A stretch of 64,000 bases of DNA from Schistocephalus solidus. Its lineage: Eukaryota > Platyhelminthes > Cestoda > Diphyllobothriidea > Diphyllobothriidae. Of the stretch, positions 11,801 to 23,406 are shown piece by piece. Below the pieces are notes generated by a model, which had not been told where the DNA came from, searched no databases, and saw only the letters and a list, made by a program, of their open reading frames with translations. The position numbers and the translations under genes were made by a program. Where the stretch lies: NCBI GenBank assembly GCA_017591395.1, contig WEDG01000313.1, forward strand, positions 124,001-188,000, in the 5' to 3' direction. Every line of letters starts with the position of its first letter. Position 1 is the stretch's first letter.

Positions 11801-12183
11801 TGGAGACGGGAACCGCAGTCGAGTCGCGGCCCAAGGCCAAAGGAGCACATGATAGCTCACACCGACACGGACGAAACCAATTGTGAAAAACGCGTAAGAA
11901 ACCAGGCAGCCAATCCATGTGCACCGCTGTACATATTACGCGTGGAGCCTTGATGCACACGTGCGGCCCAAAATTTCGAGAATTTTCAACGATGGGACTT
12001 CACCGTGTGATGGGACCAGTCAACGTGAACCACTTTGCAGGCCAGAAGGTTCAAAACGCTATCCGTGATTGTCACTCCATTGGCCGGAACGCACGAGAAT
12101 GCATAGAAATCGATAAATAATCGAGGGTTTACGAGCTAGCGAATCCGCTGTTTTCTGCCGGCCCAGAATAAAGCGGTTTTCCA
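11801..12183 (+). repeat. 5' LTR of the gypsy element
   Basis: The LTR begins tggagacgggaaccgcagtc and ends cggttttcca. It contains a TATA-like gataaataatcgagggttta and a poly(A) signal in cagaataaag. It aligns along its whole length with 16173-16557. Confidence 0.88.
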
Positions 12184-13150
12184 AAAACCCGCTTTGGCTT
12201 TTCCTCTATCACACCCATCGGAAGAGAACAAAATGTGGACAAAAATGTCTTAACTTATGATTACCACAGAAAAAATGCAGCATAATGGAACTGTTTTGCA
12301 GCTTTGCTTTCAGAATGATAAATGTTGGACTCCAGCTCGAAGAACAAACGAAAAAATATTGTGTACCGGATCATCAAATTAATTGACGACCCCGACTGTG
12401 GCATAAAGTTTGAAGTGTTGTACCCCAAATATTCCCTTCTATTTGAAGAAGAAGGCCTTAAATTTCAGAAAAAAGGAAAAGGTTGAAGTTCTGCTTTTGG
12501 AAGCTAGGCCAGCACGAACAAGAGCAGTACGTAAAGTTCATTTTGCCAAAGAATACGGTATATATTTCATTTGAGGAACCAGTTAAGATTTGTAAATCGT
12601 TTTGCAGTTTCTCAAAGTCCTTACTCAATCGACTTTATGATTGTTTTAACATATAAAGGCAGTCTCGTGAAGACTAGTTTGACCTAGCTGGCCGATTGAA
12701 TGATGCCTACCCCAAGCAGACCAAGAACTGGCCACTAGTCAGCAGATAAAGGCCTTTCTTTTCATTAATCCCTAACTCTGCTGGAGAACGCTGACGTTTG
12801 CACATTATTGCTTGCCCAGCTAGATCAGAAAGCCGCGATGACTGTGAAAACATTAGCAAAGTGGGTTTGTCCGGATCATCAACATCAAAAATAACACTGA
12901 CTGATCGTGGACGTTAACAACCAAAATGTGCGTGTTTTTGTCACAAAAGAAAGCAAACCCAGGGAGATCACTAGTCTCGCGAGGAAACCAAAGACAACTT
13001 GTTGACCGTGTGATGGATGGTATTTTGTGTCAGATAGTCCGTATCGCACGAAACGTTGTTAGGAGTGTTCGGGGTCGTTCACAAAGCGACACACTGTCGC
13101 ACAAAACAATCGAGTGCAGCAACGAGATGTTATGTATTTGAGCAGCTCGA
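12184..13150 (+). pseudogene. gag-like remnant of the gypsy element
   Basis: The capsid-like region is recognisable only by its position. Near 13000-13095, one frame reads PCDGWYFVSDSPYRTKRC, a stop, then ECSGSFTKRH. This resembles the paired CCHC knuckles of flatworm gypsy Gag with several cysteines replaced. Stops occur throughout. Confidence 0.5.
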
Positions 13151-13169
13151 TTCACATATGCTTAACTGG

Positions 13170-13470
13170 TAAGACAGAAAATACCTGACGGTCAGTATTG
13201 ATGCAGAACCCACTACGCTACAGGTGGACATGGTTTCAGACCTCACGATGATCAGCATATGCATGTGGGATGCTCTTGGGTCGCCTGAACTTAAACCCAC
13301 AGCCAATCGTGCTAAGGCATCAAATAATACACAAATGCAGTTTGAGGGTGTTTTCCAGGTTACTATAATTTTCGAGGATAAAGCCCGTCTCTCACACATT
13401 TACGTCTCGAAATCCGAAACCGATCTACTGGGCCACAGGACCATCTCACAGTTGTGTCTCTGTAGTTGAC
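13170..13470 (+). pseudogene. Retropepsin-like protease remnant of the gypsy element
   Basis: The frame reads VSIDAEPTTLQVDMVSD, LTMIS and later ETDLLGHRTISQL. This is the aspartic protease fold segment of gypsy Pol. The active-site DTGSD is changed to DMVSD, so the protease would be inactive. The spacing to the LLG motif is as in intact relatives. Confidence 0.68.
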
Positions 13471-13589
13471 CATTCCAGGAAATATGCTGTGCTTTAAACA
13501 GTACGGGAGAGGAACTGAAGAAAAGGTATTCCAAACGGATGGATATGTCAGTCGCAACATGCACAAAAACTTCGGTAACTTTAAGGGTG

Positions 13590-14360
13590 AAGTCATGGAA
13601 GAAGATAGTATTCAGACCGATTCGAGGCAATCCATTTGCAGTAAAAGTAGCAGTCAAGGAAGAACTGAAGCGCTTGCAGTAGAATGACATTATATGCACC
13701 ACAAAATATTCAACATGGGCTGCCCCTGTAGTAGCGGTAAAGAAGCCTAGTGGGGAAAAAGATTTTGCACAGACGACTCAACCGTGTTGAATGACGCTTT
13801 AGAAGACTATCCTTACCCTATGCCGACATTGGACCACGTATTTGCGACAAGCAATGGAGGAAAAGTTTTGGTAAGGATTGTTATTTCGAGGTATATGTAC
13901 AGTTTCCAGTTTCTCAGGTAGCAGATGCTGACAATTAATACACATAAGGATTTATTCAAATTTACTAGTCTAAACTATAGTGTAGAAAGGGCACCCGGTA
14001 TATTCCAGCTGCTTATGAACACCATGCTTACAAATGTCCCTGGGATAGTTGCCTACTTGGATGGCATCTTGGTCGCCGGTCGTACAGACGAGGAGATACT
14101 TCAGATACCCCTTAAGATCATGGAAAATCTTATTTATTATGCCCTAAAAAGTAACATAGAAAAAAGCGAGTCTCTTCGAAAAGAAATTCACTACTTAGGA
14201 TTTGTGCTAAGTGAGGTGGGACGCTCACCAGATCCAGAGAGCGTTGCAGCCTTTAAGAGTGTTAATGTTTCAAAGAATGTATGCAAGCTGCAATCATTTA
14301 TGGCCATGGTCAGCTTCTACTCACCATTTATTGCGGGGCGTCACAACTTAAAGCCAACTT
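13590..14360 (+). pseudogene. Reverse transcriptase of the gypsy element, inactive
   Basis: The upstream part reads VKEELKRLQ*NDIICTT and YSTWAAPVVAVKKPSG (fingers), with stops and shifts. An open stretch from 13925 then gives SVERAPGIFQLLMNTML, VPGIVAYLDGILVAGRT and KEIHYLGFVLSEVG. The polymerase box is YLDG in place of YLDD, so one catalytic Asp is lost. Confidence 0.85.
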
Positions 14361-14379
14361 AAAACCGACTACTTTGCGA

Positions 14380-14960
14380 AGATGAGAAGTTTGACTGACC
14401 TGCAGACTGTCAGGAAGCGTTTGCCGGTATAAAGGCAAAGATTAGTAAGTCATTTGTGCTCTTAAATTTCGAAGCCGAGAAAGAAACTTTCTTCCAGGCA
14501 GATGCGGCTGAGTACGGGCTAGGCTGCGTTCTAATTCAGAAGTGTTCAGACGAAAATATCTGGCCCTTGGTGCATGCCGCAATAAAACACACAAGAGCAG
14601 AACAAAGCTACAGTTAAATCGAGAAAGAGGAACGGTCAATCATCTTTTCAGTACATTAATTTCATCCCGTTCATTTACGATAGACAGTTCGTACTTCACA
14701 CTAATCATCTGCCACCAAATTTTTTTCTGGGCAAAAATCGTGGCGTGCCACACTACGCGGCGAAGAGGATAGAGCGATGGAGTACCACTATCCTGATTTA
14801 TGACTTCACTATTCATTACGTGCCCACGCAGAATTTCGGGAGCCCAGAGGCTTTATCAGGACTGAGCGTAAGCGACGAAAATCCGAAAGATGGGGTGGTC
14901 ACAAGCACATTGATACAAGATGATGACCAATTCAGAGGCATCCTCCGGTGAGTGCCCCTC
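14380..14960 (+). pseudogene. RNase H of the gypsy element, broken
   Basis: Pieces in shifting frames read FFQADAAEYGLGCVLIQKC, then AEQSYSQIEKEE, then PHYAAKRIERWSTTILIYDF and IHYVPTQNFGSPEALSGLS. This is the tethered RNase H and connection of a Ty3/gypsy Pol. The first catalytic Asp (QADAAEYG) is still present. Confidence 0.8.
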
Positions 14961-15079
14961 ACAGCCAAACATATCAGGGCAACCGCCACAGCAGACCTAC
15001 TATTACACCATGCAGAGGAATTTATTCAGAAGGTATGGTCCAATGAAAGTAAGTTACCCAGCGATAAAGCCCTTCCGGA

Positions 15080-15800
15080 AACGGAAAGAGCAGTAGTAGA
15101 TCACTGAATAATACATAATGTATGATGGTAGAGTAGTGATTCGAGCCTAACATCAACAAATTATTGTACGTGATCTCCACGCTGGACACCAGGATATGAC
15201 CAATTGAAAACAATTAGCCCGAAGGTACCTATTTTGGCCATGAATTGATGACAATTTGGAATCTGTTGTTCGAATTTTCGGTCCATACGGACGTTTCGCT
15301 AAGAACCCACCAAGCTTACCATCTGTGTCAGGGCCGTAGGTGACCAGACCGTGGACTATAGTCCATGTAGACTTTGCTGGACCATTCTTCAAACAAATGG
15401 TTTTAGTAGTAGTCGACACATGGTCAAAATGGCTAGAAGATTTGACGTCACGGCAGCTACTTCCAATGTCACAGAAAAACAGACGTAAGAACTTGGCTCT
15501 AGATATGGTACCCCCACGGAGATTTTGATGAATAACGGCACCCAGTTAACGTCACCAGTGTTCCGACAGCTGTATCAGATATGATGAATTCGACACTAGA
15601 CGTCACACCCATTTAATCCCCAATCGAACGGCCAAGCAAAACCTTTGGTTGACACCTTCAAGAGAGCAATGAGAAAGATGTGGAACGCAGGTGTTTAAAC
15701 GGACTACCTTAACACGTTCCTCCGGGCCTACAGAAAAATCCTGAAAAGTGATCTTGGTGAACAACCTGATGTGTGAATACAGTACCTTAAAACCAAGGTT
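15080..15800 (+). pseudogene. Integrase of the gypsy element, inactive
   Basis: The zinc-binding part reads VRDLHAGHQDMTN*KQLARR, with both His; the CxxC pair is replaced (IFGPYGRFAKNPP). The core reads RPWTIVHVDFAGPFFKQM with VVVDTWSKW. Further on it reads LMNNGTQLTSPV, where the second catalytic Asp is Asn, and NPQSNGQAKPLVDTFKRAM, where Glu is replaced by Lys. Several stops interrupt it. Confidence 0.82.
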
Positions 15801-16172
15801 TAAGTTTCCTAACCACCAGAAGACTAATTTTGGGAGGGAGAAGAGGAGTTTGCACGAACGTTTAAGCCTGGCAAGAAACCGTTGTTAGAGGGGAATATCA
15901 GGAAGTCGAAAGGAGTTTTCAGCAAAGGCAAAACAGAAACGAGGAGAAGATAACGACAGGCAAACTAGCTTAGATGGAGGTTTACCGCAGATAACCAAAA
16001 AGCCCTCAATTTACTATGGGACACTTTTGAGGTACTGACCCCCAAAGAAGACATAAAGCCAACACAAACTCCTGTCCGCAAGGGTCATAAGAAAGGCAGC
16101 CACCGGAAAAACTCATTATGGACACAAAAAATGAGTGATATGTGGTGTAAATTTTAAAAGCGATAGGTTTTA

Positions 16173-16557
16173 TGGAGACGGGAACCGCAGTCAAGTCATG
16201 GCCCAACGCCAAAAGAGCACGTAATAAAGAATGCCGGAACAGGCCAAATTGGTTGATAAAAATGCGTGCGAAACCAGGCAGCCAATCAGTGTGCGCCGCT
16301 GCACGGAGTACGCGTGAAGCCTTGACGCACTCATGCGGCCCAAAATTTCAAGAAGTTTCCGCGAACATATTCCTACGTGAGATGGGACCAATCCGCGTGA
16401 AGCAGGTTGCAGACCAGAAGGTTCCAAAACGCTATCCGGGATTGTCACCCCATTGGCCGGAACGTTTGGGAATGCCCAGAACTCATTAAATAAGCGAGGG
16501 CTTATGAGCTAGATAATTCTCTCTTTTCTGCCAGCACAGAATAAACTATTTTTTCCA
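16173..16557 (+). repeat. 3' LTR of the gypsy element
   Basis: Begins tggagacgggaaccgcagtc and ends ttttttcca, with cattaaataagcgagggctt and cagaataaac matching the 5' LTR. The sequence before it, aaaagcgataggtttta, is a poor polypurine tract. Confidence 0.88.
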
Positions 16558-17970
16558 GAGGTCAAGGCACACAGGTAAAGGCGCGCAGGTCGATTTTCGA
16601 AAGCTGAAAGAAATCTTCATTTTTTAACGTTGTGCTTCGTTTCTTGCTCAAATTATTGCGTATGAATTTGGATAAATTGTTGTATTTCTAACCCTTCAAC
16701 AACTGCATATATCCGTGGTTGTTGTATTTAACAATAAGTTCAAATTTTCGGTCTCATACGGCTTCACCCAACAGGACTTCACTTGTCGTTATTGTTAATC
16801 CATGTTGCAAAGTAGCATTCTAAAGCACGAACATAAAGCTTAAGTTTAACTTTTGAAAACTTATTCAATTTCCAACAATAAGATTTACAGTAACCACTTT
16901 TATTGCCACCATATCAGCCAGTCGGAAATCTATATTTGCATAATTTTTACCCTGCGTATCCTGCCTACATTGCACTTATTTTGTCGACAAATATAAAAAC
17001 AGTAATCTCAACTCGTCGTAAGCTACATGCTTCGGGACCTAAGAATTGCTTGATTTAACCTAGTAGTCCCAAAAATGACGTAAATATGCAACCCATCGTC
17101 CGCTTTACAGAATCGCAATGACTTCATGATGAAGTTTGGATCTCATTTATTGTATATTTTGAATGGTTACAGGCATTACCCTTGATGATCATGATGATCT
17201 TTTTTATCTATTATTGGTAACCTGTTTGATGGTAAAATATCTGATCTTCACTCTCGGGACTGCAGACGTCTCGTCTCACCTGTTCACTTGGTCGCCAGCG
17301 AGGCTTTTGACAGACAAAAACCTAATCATAATTTTCTCCTAAAAATTTTCCCATACACAAACACCCAGTTGACGTTGTTATGGACTTTCTGTACTCGGAA
17401 GGTTTCAACTACAAAAAAGTGGAAGGAAAACACTACTCTTCGCGTAGCAAGGGTAGAATATTATGCGTGGGGTTAAGGAAGAGCTAGTTTGCGGAGGTTT
17501 AAATAAGTTGTCTTTAAATTGAGAGGATAGCAGATTTGTATTCGAAGCACGCTATTTATGCGTTAAGACTCGGCAAATTTAACAGGGAGGCCATTAGAAC
17601 TGCATTTTAGATGGAAAGCTGTCAGTTTAAGAGCTTTAGATGGAGTGATGGTGTCCCCATCCAAAATTAACGGAGAGCCCTTCTTGTACTTTCTAACAGG
17701 TTATTTGAGGGTCATCCTGATTTCCTTCATAAGTGTTAGATAATTTGATAAAGTTATTAACCATAACAGGTAAAAAAGCTTCACTCATTGTTGCTGCATT
17801 AACGTCGATTGCCTCGTTTTTCCGTGAAACTGGTTTTTTTTGGGGTTTCCTCTGGAGACATAACTCACTTCCGATTCCTGGATGGCTTTAAGTTTCCCAC
17901 AACGATGCCTTCTTTACAAGGGTATTCGTTGCTTGTCGGTTGGGGAGTTGACCGACTATAAAGGGATTTT
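16558..17970. other. No recognised gene
   Basis: AT-rich flank of the gypsy element. The open stretch at 17288-17476 (+) is unidentified. Confidence 0.45.
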
Positions 17971-17976
17971 CTTTTA

Positions 17977-18133
17977 CTGTCCTTCTAGAATAGCCACAAT
18001 AATGTCATTCAGTAGGCCTTGCTTCTCTTTGAATATCTGCACTCGCTGATGAAGGTCCTCACAGCTGACACAACGATGGGCTGCTGCCGAATCCATATCA
18101 TTTGTTGCAGGGTTATCAGTGGCTGATATCTAT
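17977..18133 (-). other. Short open frame with a CxxC motif, unassigned
   Basis: One frame is open for about 50 codons and includes [20 protein letters not shown] followed by an amphipathic stretch ending ILEGQ*. It lies just 3' of the minus-strand CR1-like LINE. It could be a piece of a LINE ORF1 (a CxxC plus a short coiled coil would fit) or chance. I do not recognise a family. Confidence 0.2.
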
Positions 18134-18199
18134 ACCATAGTCCTATTTTCCTTTTGTGTCTCCTGGAGTCCACTTTGTATAATCAACCTGAAATCTAAT

Positions 18200-19500
18200 G
18201 ATTTCGTTGAGATTCTTTTAACAGAGACAGGTTAAAATCGTCAAAAACATGATGGCGCTCCAATCCAGGTAGTCAACACAGTCGTTGACATAGACTAGGA
18301 AGAGAAACAGCTGTAAGACGGAGCCTTGGGGGACACCACTTGAAACAGAGGAAGGGTTTAACTTCGAGGCATTGATGTACATGGTTTGCAATCTCTCTGT
18401 AAGAAAAGCTGCGATCCATGCCATTAGCATTTATCTTAATCCGATTTCAGATAAGTCACAGAGTATAAGTTTGTGTGGGACAATGTTGAATGCCTCCTTG
18501 AAATTAGTGTAGATGACGTCAACCCTAACATCTTTGTCGTTTGAGCGAGTCCACTGCTCTTTCGAAAGCAATAAACTGGAAAGACAAGAGTTGATCTGTT
18601 TGAAGCCATGCTGGAGCTCTGCGAGTAAGTGGTTCTCCTCCAGGATTTTTATCGTCGCCTTTTTACGTATAGTTTCCATTATTTTACAGCAAATGCAAAT
18701 ACGGCTCACTGGCTGATAAATATTTACCTTAGCTCGAGCCCCACGCTGTTATATCGGGTATTTCTTCGCTGTCTTCCATTCGTTTGACAGGGCCTAATTC
18801 AAATTACAAATGGAAGATGCCGGTATGGGTTTCGAGAGTTCACTCGCCAATTCTCTCAAGAAATTTGCTGGTTTACTGTCGGGATCAGATTAATTGGCTT
18901 CTTTAAGATTTTGCAGCTTTCTTTCAACGAAATATGCAGGGAATAGCATATAGTCAAGCACTGGACTGACGTTAATAAGAACACTTTTGACAATGTCAAA
19001 CTGAAGCTCAGATCCTCTAGTGAATACAGATGCAAAAAACCGATCCAAAGGCTCAACATTCGCGCATTTTCAACGAATTATAAACTACTGCAACTGGCTC
19101 CTTGATTTTAGTCGACTAAATATATTGTGAAATACAATTTGGGCTTATTTCCAGCCTGCTTGATAATCATGGATTAATAGTTATTCCTTGCCCGATGGAT
19201 CAAGTTTTGACTACATTTCGTTACCGATGTAATTCCTCAAGATCTTCTGTTGACCCACATTCCATAAATATCTTCCATTTTTTTCTTGAACTGCCTGTTA
19301 TGTTCTCTTGTTAACCAGGCAGAGCGACAAGTCATTCCTGGTACCTTCACTGCACAGTGCGATTGAAGATCAGGAGTTGTTCCGGAATGTTCTTGTGCAG
19401 CTGATTGAAAACCATTTCCAATTGACAAGTGTCCACCAGAATAAGTTAATTGGATGGCTTGATAGGAACCTAAAAGGATTTTAACAAAAAGCATAAATTA
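18200..19500 (-). pseudogene. CR1-like LINE, endonuclease-RT linker and RT palm, decayed
   Basis: Reading right to left: the linker SAWLTREHNRQFKKKMEDIY (near 19300); then PIPASSICNLN*ALSNEWKT and YQPVSRICICCKIMETI (near 18800-18680); LLAELQHGFKQINSCLSSLL; VDVIYTNFKEAFNIVPHK; and SVSSGVPQGSVL (near 18320). It breaks up at the FADD box (IMFLTILTCL). The QG and GVPQGSVL motifs place it with CR1/Jockey-type RTs. Frames shift several times and the C-terminus is missing. Confidence 0.8.
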
Positions 19501-19619
19501 TAGCGAAAACACTGTGAGACTAATCAAGTCTAATATTTCATCAATTATAAAACGCAGAGGAACAAATGGAGAAGCATGGTCCGCAAAACGCGGAGAGAAT
19601 TTGAAGAGAATTTGCTGTA

Positions 19620-20037
19620 AAACGCAACACAAAATCCCACATTACTCTACGACCACGGACGCAAGCGAACAAGTACTAGATATCAAATTTTGATTATCAA
19701 GACCATCACGGGCGTTGAACTTGCTGAAAACAAGGATAAAACCGAGTGTATTTTCCAGTTTTTCGGATCAGTCTACACAACAAAGTAAGATTCCTTCCTC
19801 CCTCTACAGAAGACATGTCGACTCCAAGCCGTAGTAGTACTCTCTTTTAAGAAATCCATATCTGAAGAGAAGTACAGGAACTAAAAGAATCGAAATCCTC
19901 AAAGACCGCACAAGATCACACCCAAGTTTCTCGAAGAACTTGCCAATGAACTTTATGTACTTCTTTCAATTCTCTTTAAAACTCCATATGCCTCTGGAAC
20001 GCTTCCTGTTAATTTGAAGCTAGCGCAGGTAACTCCG
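19620..20037 (+). pseudogene. CR1-like LINE L, part 1 (N-terminal RT)
   Basis: Broken frames read LAENKDKTECIFQFFGSVYT and ITPKFLEELANELYVLLS, then GTLPVNLKLAQVTPL, the usual stretch before the RT fingers. The element is cut at 20038 by a SINE cluster and resumes at 20636. Confidence 0.72.
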
Positions 20038-20039
20038 TT

Positions 20040-20280
20040 GATGAACGCTCATCGATCGCTAACGGAGCTCCCTCTCGAACCCGCCAGTAGCCGCACAGCG
20101 GCTAGTAGTCTAAAAAGTGGATGAATGTTGCAGACAAAGACAAGGGAGACTGGAATGGCCATTTTTGCCTCCTTAGCCGTAATCAGCGAGTCATTCCCAA
20201 CCTCAGGTGGTGAAGCATCTGAAGCTTGAACTTGCGACCCATTGATCCGAATTCCAACGTCCTAACCATTGAACCAAGTG
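20040..20280 (-). mobile_element. SINE family A, full copy
   Basis: Read on the minus strand, the head is ttggttcaatggttaggacg followed by a B-box-like gtcgcaagttcaagc. The body has atggccattccagtctccct, and the 3' end is gatgagcgttcat at 20040. It is inserted into LINE L in antisense. Confidence 0.78.
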
Positions 20281-20400
20281 TTGGTTGTGACCGGCTGATG
20301 ACGGCTACTGAGCCAGAAATTGCCATTTTAGTCTCTTTGTCCTTGTCGACAACATTCATCTGACTATTCCATCTGCGATCGGTGAGCATTCCATAAAAAA
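20281..20400 (+). mobile_element. SINE family A, headless copy
   Basis: The body only, from accggctgatgacggctac through gagccagaaattgcc to gatcggtgagcattcc. It faces the minus-strand copy head to body, which makes an inverted pair. Confidence 0.75.
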
Positions 20401-20437
20401 TGTCAAGATTCCCTATCGAAACCGGCAAGAAAATGAA

Positions 20438-20605
20438 CCCGTGGCATCAATTGTCAGAACATTAATATTCTCATCAATGGGGTCACAGGTTCGAGCCTCG
20501 GATAACGCATCACCTAGGGTTGATATGACTGCCTGATGACGGCTTATGAGCCAGAAATGACCATTCTAGGCACTCTTATCTTTGCCGGCTATATGCATCT
20601 GCATT
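20438..20605 (+). mobile_element. SINE family A, 3'-truncated copy
   Basis: The head-like aacccgtggcatcaattgtc leads to a good B box, cacaggttcgagcctcgg. The body then reads ctgatgacggcttatgagcc and aaatgaccattc. It ends soon after the tttgccggc motif. Confidence 0.75.
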
Positions 20606-20635
20606 TAATTTCCCTACACAGGAGCGGTAGCCGGC

Positions 20636-20885
20636 GCTGGTGACAGAGTACAGGCCCATAAGCTTGACGTAGATTCTCGGAAAGTTTATGGAAAGGAGCA
20701 GTAAGTGTTAATCTGTGCAATGCCTAGAGGCCCACAACCTGCTATCAAACTGCCAACACGAGTTCCAAAGAGGAAGATAACGCACGAAAAATTTGTTGCA
20801 AAACCTCTCGAGCAGCCGTCGAGAGTGGGGTTTCGTAGTGTTCGGTACTAGGACCCATTCTGTCTCTAGTATATAAAGAGGTTTA
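20636..20885 (+). pseudogene. CR1-like LINE L, part 2 (RT)
   Basis: It reads VTEYRPISLT*ILGKFMERS (20640-20700), then LEAHNLLSNCQHEFQRGR (near 20730) and a degraded SGV..CSVLGPILSLVY (near 20830-20875). The interval that should encode the palm between them is mostly deleted. The homology stops near 20885. Confidence 0.72.
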
Positions 20886-21984
20886 TTAATTTGGCAGTTA
20901 TTGGGTGCCCTCAAATCCTTAGAACACCGGAAAAAACCTAAAACAAACTCTTTCCAGTAACCAATTTAGCTTTGTTTTGGTTGTATGCTTAAATAGCAGT
21001 GCTCGAAATGAGGAGTTTGTTTTAAGTAAAAAACCTGCCTTCCAAGGTTTAGGAATAGCAAAATTTTAAAATAAAGCAGCTAAACAGAATGGGGATGATT
21101 GTATCTAAGTTAGAATTTTTAGGGTCAATAAAATTCTGTTATAGACGTTCGAGAGTCTTTATTCGACAGAGGTAGAAACGTCTGCGATCGATTCGAAGGG
21201 ATAGGCACTTCCAATCAGATACGAGCGCAGTCGATTGCTGTGTGGGGCCTGCCGACTAATTAGACTTAGATAAACTGATCACTGTAAGAAAATTCTTCCT
21301 CTCTATGTACATTGCATGTCATGGTAAGAGGTTCATAAATGGACGATTGTGTCAGAGAGTTGGACTGTGAAGCAGCAATTTTTGCTGACAATATGAAAGT
21401 CTGCAGGAGCCGTGCCGATTCAGATAAACTGCAGACCAATGTAGATTGGCTGGTGGCAAACTTTGGTTTCTATGATTAAACGTTGAAACGTGTACATTAC
21501 TTTGTCTAGGCAACCTAGCTATATTCACCAACTCTAGAAGCCTTTTTCTCAACGATGCAGCCTTGCACGACCTGGATCTCAGTGTGCTTACAACGATCTC
21601 TTTAAAAGCGCCGTTTTATAGCTCCAGAATGTCTTTGTGGTACGCCATCAGGAGGGCCTTTTGATGTTGATGAGGATCCTTGCCCAAGATTTTTGGCGTG
21701 GTCAAACCCTGGAATGCTCCTCCGCAGATGCTGTAATGTTGTGATGTTCCCCTTGCTATGAACTTTAAAAGAAACCTTGTCAGATTTCTGTTCTCCACTG
21801 AGCCGGAGCAATGAGGGATCTAACGTAGCCTTACAAACTTATGCCCAAAGATCATATTTTATTGTCCCTTTTGAATTATTACAACCAACATGGTTTCTCT
21901 GTACACCATACCCACTTTTAAGTTGCAAATAGGGTACTCAAAGTCTAATGCCTATTTCTCTCAATAAAATGAACGTAAATACAG
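20886..21984. other. About 1.1 kb of unrecognised DNA inside LINE L
   Basis: LINE L homology stops near 20885 and returns near 21985, so this is probably an insertion. The minus strand holds overlapping open stretches at 21602-21811 with no domain I can name. I did not find terminal repeats. Confidence 0.45.
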
Positions 21985-22640
21985 TTTGATACATCAAACT
22001 ATGTGGTTCCACACCTCTGCATTAAAAGATGATTCAAACGCGCAAAATCTGGGAATGTGGACAACCGCAAACTTGATGTCTTCAGAGTGCAGTAAGAAGG
22101 CAGCCCAGAAAGCGACTAGCACATTGCGTTGGATTAAACGTGTTTTTTGATATAGTTCCTCTTGATCTACTTAAAAAATCTTCAGCGTCTTCGTAAGACC
22201 CTATTTGCCTTGCGGAATACCGGACTGGACACTATGGATGAGTGCACAACAGGTGCAATGGGGGACAATGGATATGTTCGATGGTCTTAAACATTTACCG
22301 GTCAAAACTCTTGGCCTATTTCTCTTAGGTCACAGAAAATTTACGCATATACTTCTCTCGACATTCCAGATTATTTACGGCCATGGTTTTAACTGAGCCC
22401 GGAGGATCTCAGTGAGTTTACATGCGGTCATCCGTACAAGGTGAGACGCGAACGCTTACGTCTGAAACTCAGACAGTTTATCCTCAGCCAATAATCAAGG
22501 AACTCACTACCAAGTGGCACACAACATTTTTGATTTTAATGACCGAATATTTGAATAAACCGTCTTTCACAACCTGATTATTTATGGCCAGTCTTGTAAA
22601 CCTTTTCTGGATCTACTCTCCTTCTGCAATATTCCGCTTT
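21985..22640 (+). pseudogene. CR1-like LINE L, part 3 (RT C-terminus)
   Basis: It reads NAQNLGMWTTANLMSSE, KAAQKATSTLRWIKRVF and VFVRPYLPCGIPDW, then the thumb-side GLKHLPVKTLGLF and STFQIIYGHGFN, and near 22430-22510 GHPYKVRRERLRLKLRQFIL with RNSLPSGT. This is the standard order of the CR1-type RT C-terminus ending in the WNSLP-like motif. Several frame changes occur. Confidence 0.8.
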
Positions 22641-23380
22641 AAACAACAACAACAACTCGTTTTAAAATGCGTTTATTTGGAATTTGGAATTTATATTTGG
22701 TAAGCACCGGCAAGGCACTGTAACAAAATAGAATTATTACAATGTGTGTAAATAAAATGTACAAATATTTAATAATGTAGGCAGAAATTGGCCTGTTAGG
22801 CCAACAGTTAGCGATGTTTTGAAATTAATAGAGAACTAGAAAATAGGCAGTGAAAAAATCCTACCTTAAAAATGGAGGCAGAGTTCAAATGGCCTCCATT
22901 TTTGAATAGAGGGAAGGAGAAAAAAACTGTTTTGGAAAATAACGTAAGGTGGTAGAGTAGGCTAATACTGAAGTAGCATTTAAGAATGAGATAACGAAAC
23001 GTGGATATGGTTCGTTTTTCGATCACTTAGGCCAATGAAACAAAGGCTTCAGTGAACTTGAGGCCTCAACGTCTTTAGATCCAGAATTGGATTCTGGTCA
23101 TGGTAAGTATCCATCGAAACGGCAGCATTTTAAACTTTGTACGTCCGAATGTGAACATCCGAATAACTTCGTCTTTTGAATGACTGGTGATATAAGGAGA
23201 CATCATGGTTCATGGGGTGCTCGAAATCGAGAAAAAATAGCTGAAAGAGGGCTTCTTAAATTCCCGATGGTCCTTTCTCCGTGTCATAGAGAAAGCTGCT
23301 CGGAAAATATGACGAAAGTAAAAGATAACAGAATCAGTGTTAAGATTAAATGTGCAGTCTTTGCTTGAATGCAGATAGAC
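22641..23380. other. No recognised gene
   Basis: AT-rich spacer with no motif or repeat that I can name, between the 3' ends of a plus-strand and a minus-strand LINE. Confidence 0.45.
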
Positions 23381-23381
23381 T

Positions 23382-23406
23382 AGTTCAGTTTAGTTCAGTT
23401 CAGTTT
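23382..23406 (-). repeat. Short tandem tail at the LINE 3' end
   Basis: On the minus strand, about five imperfect copies of ACTGA/ACTAA follow a poly(A) signal (aataaaactgaactgaac). CR1-type LINEs commonly end in such short repeats and not in poly(A). Confidence 0.7.

Larger units (their letters stand above)
11801..16557 (+). mobile_element. Ty3/gypsy LTR retrotransposon, complete but dead
   Basis: A 4757 bp element bounded by two LTRs that start TG and end CA, enclosing gag-like, protease, RT, RNase H and integrase remnants in the standard Ty3/gypsy order. The LTRs are only about three quarters identical by eye, and every enzyme has stops, frameshifts or lost catalytic residues, so the insertion is old. 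I see no target-site duplication (flanks acatta and gaggtc). It lies just upstream of the caspase exon, opposite in strand. Confidence 0.88.
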
